Positions 56,248 through 64,000 of a stretch of DNA of 64,000 nt are shown piece after piece; positions within the stretch are counted from its first letter, which is position 1; each line of letters starts with the position of its first letter. The position numbers and the translations under genes are program-made. Source of the stretch: Arachnopeziza araneosa (lineage: Eukaryota > Ascomycota > Leotiomycetes > Helotiales > Arachnopezizaceae); NCBI GenBank assembly GCA_003988855.1, contig QYAI01000055.1, forward strand, positions 62,001-126,000. Direction: 5' to 3'. The notes below the pieces were generated by a model that saw only the letters and a list, made by a program, of their open reading frames with translations, had not been told where the DNA came from and searched no databases.

Positions 56248-56706
56248 GATAAACGACAGGTTCCACGACCCTCGAGTAGTTGAGTAGGGGGATTTTGTCG
56301 CGAGCCGAAGTCGTGAGAATTCATGCAGGTAAGATGAAGGGGAGGTGAGGATGAGGGTGAGCGATCGCCAATCCGTTCTTTTGTTACTCTTTCTTATCAC
56401 CCAAACCAGGGGAAAGAAATCCACTATCCTTCTGGAGAATAAAAAGGGATTGGTCGTGAAATGGTTATCACAATCGATGTGACTTCGTCGGTGAGGATGC
56501 CCCCTCGACTTGAACAAAGAGCAGTCCTAGCGCGAAGTTTTCTGACGAGCTTTCCCTCCAAAATTTCCAACGCGACTTGGGGTCACCGACGCGAACGACC
56601 AGGCTGACACAGCCTCATTCATCCACCATCGCGCACCGTCTCCCTCCCTCCACTCTGACAGCATTCACACTGCGATACACAATCGCAGCAACCACCACCG
56701 TGCAAT
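56248..56706. promoter_or_regulatory. Divergent promoter FUN30 / VMA21
   Basis: 459 bp between the start codons. It is pyrimidine-rich just before VMA21. No specific site is called. Confidence 0.45.
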
Positions 56707-57152
56707 ATGACCACTAGAAGGATTGTATCCGGTGAGAAGTCGATTCTCGAGAAGGATGACCAGGATTTCAAGCAAGCCCCTGGGGAGAAGTCAAATATCA
56801 CACCTGCAGTTCCCGCGTGAGTCTTGCTTCTTCTGTTCAGAGGTCACATGAGTATTGATTCAATCGTCATTCAGACATGTGATCTATAAGCTGTTGGGCT
56901 TCACGCTGGCCATGATTGTCTGTCCCATTGGAAGCTACTTCCTAACCCTAAATACCATTTTTGGAGGTGAGCCGTTCTAGAGACACATCTATGCAGCTCT
57001 TGGACCTAATCAATACAGGGAACTCAACCTATGCTGGAGCCCTCGCCGCAATTACAGCCAACGTGGTATTGATAGGATATGTCATTGTAGCATTCCGCGA
57101 AGATCAAAGCGAGGCATTAGAAGCTGCTGAAAAGGAAAAGAAGAAGTCATAG
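56707..57152 (+). CDS. VMA21: Vacuolar ATPase assembly protein VMA21
   Basis: Exons 56707-56816, 56875-56966 and 57019-57152 give 111 aa. VMA21 chaperones assembly of the V-ATPase Vo sector in the ER. The protein has two membrane helices: VIYKLLGFTLAMIVCPIGSY and, after FLTLNTIFGGNSTYAGALAA, ITANVVLIGYVIVAF. It ends EKEKKKS, where lysines at positions -3 and -4 form a KKxx ER-retrieval signal, as expected. Both introns are needed to join the first hydrophilic segment to helix 1 and helix 1 to helix 2. Confidence 0.95.
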
Positions 57153-57454
57153 TTGCCATGCATTCGATTCATTGTCATTGACAGTATCGATTGCTATTCA
57201 ATCTTCGAGCTGCAGATAAAACACAAATATTTCCCTCTCGGTGATAGGCTGCCCACATTCATCGGCTTTTATGGGGGATACCTCACTCAAAGGGAGGAAA
57301 CCATAAACGCCATCATGTGCAAACGTTCCATCCCCCAGCTCAACCCACCCAGTTTGACCCATTAGCGTATTAAGCAGTCGGCACCCGCCCTGTAAATTTC
57401 GTTAAACCATCATAAAAAGCAAAACACCAATTATGGGTTCTCTACGGATCCCAC
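57153..57454. other. Convergent 3' region VMA21 / DUF2406 gene
   Basis: 302 bp between two stops; nothing recognised. Confidence 0.5.
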
Positions 57455-59133
57455 TTAAGCCTTCCTGCTAAGCCTTCCAAACCAAGATTTTCGTTTCTCC
57501 CCAACAGGCGGTCGTGATGCTACTGGAGGAAGAGCAGCATTCCCAGATGTTGCTCCAAGTTTAATTGGGACCCGTGGTGGCGTCTCCTTCATCGGAACTG
57601 CTGGTGGAAATTGTCCGTTTAGAGGCCGTTCTTGTAAGCCATTTGGTTGACCATACTGCTGACTCTTGTTGAAGCTATAACTTTCTCCAGGTTCTCTTGT
57701 TGGTACTCCAGCCACGCGATCAACACTACTATTTTCAGAGCTGGGGTCCGTCGCATAACCTAATGGTTCGCCAGAGCTGGAGGTCGTTACAGTTTCGTAA
57801 GATCGCTGATTGCCAGGCACGGGATAGACGGCGTGGCCGGTGCTGAACTGAGGTTCTGAAGCTGTACGAGGATAACGAGCACGATTTGGATAGTAACCAT
57901 TACTAGGACCAGCATTGTCATAGGAGTTGTAATATGATTCTGGACGCTGCTGCTGGTAACTTTCGCGTTGGCGGCCGCTTTGGGGAATCCTAGGCCGTTC
58001 GTTCTCATTTGTGACTTGTGTGCCTATGCATGCCTGATTAGAATACGTCTGGAAAGAAAGCATAATGAGCTAAAATCATGACAATGAATAGGGTGGTTAT
58101 TTCGTGTAACTCATGCATGTGCTAAGAAGGTCCGAGTGCCGCTGCGCAGAGCACGTTCTTCGATCTCGCTAGCCGGACTCCCGACCAATTGCGCCAAGAC
58201 ACGGGATCAAGAACTCCTTCAAATTTCATGGCCTTTTGAATTTGGCATCATAGCGCCACCAAATTGTCTCGATTAATTGATTGCACCGAGAGGGCTCTCT
58301 GATCCTACGCAGGCCCAAACCCCAAAAAAATCGAAGGGAAAACCTAAGTAGAACTTTGTGTGCCTAAATCAAGAAAATAAAGTGATCAAACAATGCGAGG
58401 CAAATATCATCTTACCTCCATAGTAGCTCGATCTCCTGTTAAAGTTCTCCGCTGACTCTGCAAGACGCGTTAGCATGTCTCGGAATTGTGATATGTTGAG
58501 GCACACTTACCGGATCGAATGTAGCTCTTCCGATATCCTCCATCAATGGCTGCCTCGAAGCTTCTAATGGTGTCCAAAGGTCGTTCCCACCTAAATTGGA
58601 GATGTGTGAGCCATGGTACATGAGAGAATAGTTATCATTTGCATGGGAAGGAATGTGTACCTCGATCTGGTTGGGTTGCTGCGGTCAGGATCGACTAGAC
58701 GCATAGGATCAGTGCCGTGATTCTACAGAAGGAGCATTAGAGTACACATACCGATAGGGTTTCCTTGGGTGTCTCGGTGCTGGATTGCTCTCAAAGGGGC
58801 CATAGATGTCTTCACTGCGCTCGCAACAGCACTGGGCTCCATTTCTGTTATAGCAAGAGAAGGGTTCGCTTTTGTTGTAAGGCGTTTGGATTCCTTCTCT
58901 TCGTGTGTCTCGTGCAAATCGATCTTGGGTGCGCTGCCTGAGCTCTTCCTTGAATGCGAACTTTTGAACGAGCTGTCAGCAGTTAGTAAATCAAGAGTGA
59001 AGAAGGATTGAATAGTGAAGATTTACAAGCCACTTTTAGCTCGCGGCCGCGTCCCGTTTGGTCTCTGTTCGTCGTAGTGACCTTGACCTGGATGCGGCGG
59101 TAGCGGATGGGAATTGTAATTCTGTTGCGACAT
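57455..59133 (-). CDS. DUF2406-type fungal protein
   Basis: Exons 59027-59133, 58752-58972, 58661-58694, 58511-58590, 58416-58457 and 57455-58023 (minus strand) give 350 aa. The start MSQQNYNSHPLPPHPGQGHY leads to a Ser/Lys-rich stretch (KSGFSFKSSHSRKSSGS). The conserved block follows: KIDLHETHEEKESKRLTTKA, NPSLAITEMEPSAVASA, LRAIQHRDTQGNPIVDPDRS, NPTRSRWERPLDTIRSFEAA. The rest is disordered, Tyr/Pro/Ser-rich and ends in a basic RKSWFGRLSRKA. This pattern fits fungal DUF2406 proteins, whose function is unknown. Intron 5 is 392 nt, far longer than the rest, and contains a second acceptor 52 nt after the donor with the same downstream bases (see findings). Naming of the Pfam family is from memory. 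Confidence 0.82.
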
Positions 59134-61793
59134 GGCGAGGACTGAATGCGTAGTTGGAGATGGCGAGCTTGTCGAGAGATTACGGTGGAGTGAAGAGGAT
59201 GCTGAAAGCGGAAAGGGAGGCCGTGAGTTTTGATAACTTGATCTACTCTGTAACGGCGCCGGTTATCGTCAGGTAAGGTTATCTGAAACGAGCAGGCTGA
59301 TGGAGCCGACGAGGTTGGGATGTAATTTGTGGCGGCGCGGGAGCAAGGCCTCTCCAGGTGTTCAATGGTAGGTTGGGCCAGAGGGATGTGCTGGACGAGA
59401 AGGTTGTGAAAATTATGAAGAAGTCGGTGGCTGGAGTTATGTTGGAATTGGTGGAATGTGGGATGGATTTCTGGGGGTGTCTCAGAAGTCGTATCCGTCA
59501 GAGGCGCCTCCACGATACGAAGAGGAGGCTGTGATCAGCAACAAGCGAGTGACGATCCAATGACGATGATGGAAGAGATCTCGAATGAACGAGCGCACGA
59601 CAATGGGCTATTAATGGGCGGATGGGAAAGGTTGAACGAGTGGCAGACGGATGCAGTAGGAGGTGGTTGTGGTGGAAGAGGAAAGGTATGGCTCGTGAGG
59701 AGGGTATGAGGAGCAGGATCGTACAGGACCTCCGCTACTGTACGGTAGCTCTAGGAGCGTCCCGGCTAGTCTTCTCGTCCTGGTGTTCACCATGATGACC
59801 TCTAGTCGAGAGGGTTGGAGGTACGCAATCAGGCACATTCGCCAATTGCCATGTCGCCATCATCCACCTTCTGCATCTCAACAGCATCCACGAAAAACAA
59901 CAGCGCCACCACAGCAGAGCCACTGGCGCTCTAGACCTCTGCTTCCAGCCCTCTTGTCCTCTCTCCCTTCGGACCCTCTTTTGTGACGTCTCGAGAGACC
60001 ATGAATGATCTCCGAAGCCAAACCCTCTCCAACTCCTCTCGCTAATGCTGATACCCAACATTTTCCCCTCAAAACCTGTTCTGGTTGCCATTCGTTTTCA
60101 TGTGGCTTGGATGTGGTGTGCTGCCAGAATTCGTGGATGCAGGAGGCGAAGTCCCAGCCGGGAGTCTCGGACGTCGTCAGCCCCATCTTTACTGGCCTGG
60201 TTAAAGATAGATGGATTCCTCTGGCAACACGAATAATTGCCGGTCTGAAGTGGGCCCAGATATCTGGAAAGTAGGAATGACACTCCCATCTCCCCGACCA
60301 AACGTTAGTTGATCTCGTTGTTCGCTCTTCGCTCTTCGATCCTACCAAGGTACGTCTGGCTCGCTCTCAATCTCACTACCTTCAAACTCCGATCCGAGTA
60401 ATCGTGTATCTGAGGAAACCATCACGCTTCTCTGAAGTCCTTTGCGGAGCGGTTTCAGGGCAGTACAGCTTGACCGGGTTCTTGATTTTCTGGCCTGCAT
60501 GCTGCACCTACCTGTCGAGCGGTCTCGGGCACAGGCTTGTTTGATAGGCTAGTAGAACAAGAGATAACCGGTTCAAACAAGCTCGCCTTGACAGACGTCC
60601 AGCTTCTTCAAATATTCTTGTTTGCAATGCTTGTCGTATATTACCGTTTGCCTCTGAGTATGGTACTTTTGAGGTATTTCCATTTCTACAGATCAGAGGG
60701 TAACCGAGGTCTTACAACAGTGTTTCAATACCCTAGGCGTGATGATTTAGAATATGTTTAGGTTCTCCTTGCCAGCCTCGTCACTTCATCGAGGTCTAAG
60801 TCAACATGGCGGGAATTTGGGTTGACGGCATGGCGTCTCACGGCAAGGGTCAGGGGAGGTTGCTAAGGCAGTTCGCTGGTATTCTTCCGAACTATGGACC
60901 TGCGTCAGCTTTTGGGAGCTCATGTGGACAGGGAGAGAGCTCATCATAACATATATTGATCTAAAGTTAGGAGGATGAGCAATCGACCTTGCGCTTGCTA
61001 AGAGCTGAAGGCTTGTGACCTTAGCCTTGTTACTTGACGCCCTACTTTTTTAGGCTTGCTTGCCCTATGAACATTTATTACTTCCACCACTCCCCCAGTC
61101 AAGAAGTAGCTAAACATATAATGAGGCCTCAGATAAGCCACAGGATCAGCATTACCGCTTTCATCCGCTGTAACATGCATTGTACTTGATCAAAATTGCA
61201 CTAGTACCTTGAAGATATTGCACAGTACTCTAAATCAGTGTTGAAGCGCAAAGGAAAGAGCAACAGAAGAGTTAAAAAATTATGTCGAAGAAAAAGAATG
61301 CATACAACCAGGAACAAGGAGGCGAGTAGGGACATCATGCTTTTACCTCCGAGGATTTTACAAATCTTGTATTTATGGCCTGATAACAAAGTGGCTGGAG
61401 AAGAAATCTGAAAGGACAAGATATTTGTACGAAGCTTTGGTGGTGGGAAATTTCTAATTTGGCGTCTGGTAGGCTCTTTTTCAGTCATCTGATCACCTTT
61501 GACTCGGATAACTAGTCCAAGGAAGTTTAAAAACCTCGAATCTACTCCAATTCATAAAGGCATCGGCAACGGTAACGGTAGCCAAAAATCCATAATTTCT
61601 GGTGGAAAACAGAAGCTCAACACACCAACGCCCAGGTTCACAGTCCACACGACCATGTGATTGGTATTTGCTTTATTCGTAATGCTATCAGCCAAGCTAT
61701 GCTTTCGTTACCGCTCAGGCCCAGTTCCCGAAATCTGGCTTATGATCAATCAAATCTCTCTTCCCCAAGCGACCAACGCCAGTACCATCCCGT
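59134..61793. other. Long gene-free region between DUF2406 gene and RPL33
   Basis: About 2.7 kb. The left 500 bp should carry the DUF2406 promoter and leader. Minus-strand frames at 59735-60348 and plus-strand frames at 60005-60274 show no domain. The region near 61.0-61.5 kb is AT-rich. No tRNA or rRNA is recognised. Confidence 0.5.
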
Positions 61794-62506
61794 CTATATC
61801 GAAGATGGGTACAACATGATTCTAACCGATGCGCCGAAAGACTTAGGAGGGAGATTGCGTCTGAATTGTGCTCGTACTACGCCGGAGTTGCCTGTTACCC
61901 CGTTAATTCGAACTTTTAAACCTCCTTTGGTTAAGCATACCATGTGGCCGGGTAACTTTTCCCCAGATAACTCTGATCTTTGTTCCTCTAACTTCCTTTG
62001 ATGCACGGTAAACGAAAGCAACCTTCTTTCCGAGGTAGAAGCTAATATTTGTCAACACTCTTCCTCTGCTTGGAACCCCATTTGTCAACATACTTTGCTG
62101 CAGCAGTATCGGTCACACCTTCGATTTGAATCAAGCTCGTGCCAGGGTTGGTGTTGCGCTTGCCGCGTTGGTAACTCAGATGGCGACCCCTATGGTCATT
62201 GTATTAGCTACAATACTCAGTGTTCCTTTCTCGTATCATCCATAATCTGCATTTTTGATCGCCTTTCGGATCCTCAAGCCTTTCCAATCCGACCTCTCGA
62301 AATGTAGTATGATTTTAGGGCTACTTACTTAACGTAAACTACAGAAGAGTTAGCGTTTTAAAGTCAGTTGAACTAATCTAAAGAAAGTTGCTTTTTAAGC
62401 ATAGATGAAATACGACTCTTCGATAGAGCTCATGAAATTGTACTCGCACCGAGAAAAGTGTTATGGAAGAGTAGTACATACGGCGGTGACCAGCTTCTGA
62501 AGGCAT
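61794..62506 (-). CDS. RPL33: 60S ribosomal protein eL33 (RPL33 / L35a)
   Basis: Five short exons on the minus strand: 62482-62506, 62329-62338, 62094-62189, 61941-62041 and 61794-61891, giving 109 aa. The spliced product reads MPSEAGHRLYVKGRHLSYQR, then GKRNTNPGTSLIQIEG, VTDTAAANFYLGKKVAFVYR, ASKEVRGTKIRVIWGKVTRP, HGNSGVVRAQFRRNLPPK and SFGASVRIMLYPSSI, an end-to-end match to the L35Ae family. eL33 sits on the solvent face of the large subunit. Exon 2 is only 10 nt (TTTACGTTAA) and supplies the Tyr-Val-Lys of LYVKG. No exon exceeds 101 nt, so the gene has no long open frame. Introns are 143, 139, 52 and 49 nt, the first two long for this genome as often seen in ribosomal-protein genes. Confidence 0.95.
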
Positions 62507-63567
62507 CCTGTCTATGATCTCTCGTACTATGATCAGAATCGAGAGATAGAGGAGATATGGTCAACGACACGTCCTGGTGAGAAGACTTCGTTGAGAGGGG
62601 TGGGCTGTCGTCAAATGTTGACGGTGATAATATTTGCGATGGCCGAATTATTAAATTCTTCGTGTGGTCGGTAAAGATGGAGCTTTTCCGTAATTGGTTA
62701 GCAGCCACGTGATGACTGCCACATTTCCAACAATGAGGGGCAGCAAGCCACTTTCGAGGAGCAGCAACAACAACAACAAACAACAGAAGCAGTGATATTA
62801 CAATTTTGATGCTTTGATCCTTGTGTTAGAATCTCCTCAACTTTTTCTGAAAGGAATCTATTGGCATGATTCGGAGCAGGAAAACCCCCCATTTCGAGCT
62901 CTATTTTGCCTTCAATCTAGAAACAATCACTCGTTTATTAATCGACAAGAGGCTAAGACATCCCACCTTTTACTTGCTGATGAAGCCTCAAGCTGTGGTG
63001 AAGGGATATCGATAGCCAAAAGACCCGATCAAGCTCAAGGCCGAAAATGCCTCAAGCAGTGCCAAAGACTTTGTAGAGACCTTAGCCCTTAGTTTTTGAT
63101 TAGAGGTTGACAGGACTGCATGATGCTTTGTAAGAGGATGCGCCCACCTAATGCCCCCAGAGAAGGATGAGGTAACCTTTCCCTCAGTTTTGCCGTGTCA
63201 GTAGTGTGTCCGAGGTGGATAAAGGCTTGGTTTGACACAACAGAAGGCAAAAAGAAAGAACGCTTGTTTTTGGTTCCCAAACTTGAAGATTGTTCTCTCT
63301 CTCCTCTGCTTCTTTTCCACCCCTCTCTGGATCTGCCGTGCAGTCAGAAGTGTTCAATCCAGCTCTTGTTCTGTTACGAAAGGCGAAACGTGCTCCCCAA
63401 AGTGTCGGAGCTACCTGGTGCTTTTTCCGTTCGACCCCACTACGCCTTGAATTCCTTTCCTCAACAGCTTCCCCTCGTCTCCTCCTCTCAAATTTCACCC
63501 CTTGGTCTTCATCTATCGGTCTCTATCTCTCAATCCCTCCTTCCGCTACGCATAGAGATCCTTCAGG
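62507..63567. promoter_or_regulatory. Divergent region RPL33 / glucose-6-phosphate dehydrogenase
   Basis: About 1.06 kb between the start codons. A CACGTGAT element lies at 62706-62713, 200 bp upstream of RPL33. A CAA-rich run is at 62766-62786. The last 280 bp before the dehydrogenase are strongly pyrimidine-rich, as in many fungal 5' leaders. No gene is seen. Confidence 0.5.
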
Positions 63568-64000
63568 ATGTCAGACACTCTGATTAAGCCGGCACCATCT
63601 GGATCTTCCGAAGCTGGGTGAGTGAGCGATAAATTCCATCTGTCATCTGCGCAACGTCATAATGGTCGGCGCAAAGAGCTTTCGCAACGATGATGACAAT
63701 GCCTTAGTCGCTCAGGAAGACTGCCGGGTGCCGCGAAAACCGTGGACGATAGCGGGTCTCTGTTTGATAATCAATTGATTTTTCCCGACGAATCCGCGCT
63801 CCCAATGTTTGTTGGTAGGCAATGCTAACGGTTAAATCTTTGATAGGAGCAAAGAACTCAAAAATGATACCGTAATCATCGTGCTGGGAGCGTCTGGAGA
63901 TCTCGCAAAGAAGAAAACATTCCCTGCGCTCTTTGGCTTGGTGAGAGTAGCCCTGAACATAAACTGCTCCTCACTAACCTTACCTGCACAGTACCGGAAT
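63568..64000 (+). CDS. ZWF1: Glucose-6-phosphate 1-dehydrogenase, 5' end (truncated by window)
   Basis: Exons 63568-63617, 63847-63940 and 63992 onward, cut by the right edge. The first 51 residues read MSDTLIKPAPSGSSEAGSKE, then LKNDTVIIVLGASGDLAKKK with the NADP-binding GASGDLA motif, and TFPALFGLYRN, the standard N-terminus of the first enzyme of the oxidative pentose phosphate pathway. The first intron is 229 nt, long for this genome and placed early, as in related fungal genes. The ATG at 63568 follows a pyrimidine-rich leader. The C-terminal nine-tenths lies outside the window. Confidence 0.93.

Noticed and set aside
56248..56517. 90-residue N-terminal extension of FUN30 (in-frame ATG at 56517)
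   Set aside because: The extension (MFKSRGHPHRRSH...) is unlike family N-termini, while the ATG at 56247 starts a typical disordered N-terminus; the upstream part is probably 5' leader.
59878..60348. 156-codon minus-strand frame upstream of the DUF2406 gene
   Set aside because: No similarity recognised, and competing frames of similar length lie on the other strand.
1..64000. Search for tRNA genes by B-box-like GGTTCRANNCC on both strands
   Set aside because: The few partial matches (for example near 20630, 27675 and 35415) fall inside confident coding exons and lack an A box and acceptor pairing.
1..64000. A secondary-metabolite, defence or other multi-gene system
   Set aside because: Neighbouring genes are unrelated housekeeping functions on mixed strands; no backbone enzyme, CRISPR array or NLR-type gene is present.

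Overview
The window is nuclear DNA of a filamentous ascomycete (Pezizomycotina). The evidence is roughly 70 short introns, mostly 45-60 nt with GT-AG ends and CTAAC-like branch sites, together with filamentous-fungal forms of known proteins: a HapC-type NF-YB, an LSD1 with SWIRM, amine oxidase and HMG-box domains, and a cmkA-type CaM kinase. A helotialean leotiomycete would fit, but the sequence alone does not settle the class.

Gene order from left to right: an unidentified 3' end (+), OST2 (-), a TMEM14 protein (+), CMC2 (-), prefoldin subunit 2 (+), HAP3/NF-YB (+), RRN3 (+), a germinal-centre (STE20-type) kinase (+), TEL2 (-), UBA3 (+), RPC40 (-), the 49-kDa complex I subunit (+) and a Cys-rich orphan protein (-). 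A 2.6-kb degenerate-repeat tract with no gene follows. Then come ATP3 (-), TOP1 (+), COQ6 (+), an uncharacterised TPR-like protein (+), CMK1 (-), a UBE2W-type E2 (+), HTS1 (-), VPS33 (+), LSD1 (+), CAP2 (+), an epimerase-like SDR (-), the FUN30 remodeler (-), VMA21 (+), a DUF2406-type protein (-), RPL33 (-) and the first exons of glucose-6-phosphate dehydrogenase (+), cut by the window edge.

Almost everything is single-copy housekeeping: RNA polymerase I/III (RRN3, RPC40), translation (RPL33, HTS1), mitochondrial respiration and ATP synthesis (49-kDa subunit, ATP3, CMC2, COQ6), ubiquitin/NEDD8 conjugation, chromatin (LSD1, FUN30, TOP1, TEL2), trafficking (VPS33, VMA21) and signalling kinases. 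There is no secondary-metabolite cluster, no intact transposon, no recognised tRNA or rRNA, and no sign of operon-like co-function. Several neighbours share compact divergent promoters (TEL2/UBA3 143 bp, HTS1/VPS33 216 bp, RPC40/49-kDa 268 bp).

The most interesting points are at the level of gene structure. RPL33 has no exon longer than 101 nt and includes a 10-nt micro-exon. UBA3 contains a 6-nt micro-exon inside its nucleotide-binding glycine loop. TMEM14 and CMK1 have 3-nt and 7-nt first coding exons. Several stop-free introns of 3n length would be silently translated if retained. HTS1 has two candidate start codons for mitochondrial and cytosolic forms. The DUF2406 gene has a duplicated splice acceptor that would truncate the protein. 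I did not find a convincing novel multi-gene system. All exon boundaries were read by eye from splice consensus, reading frame and family resemblance.
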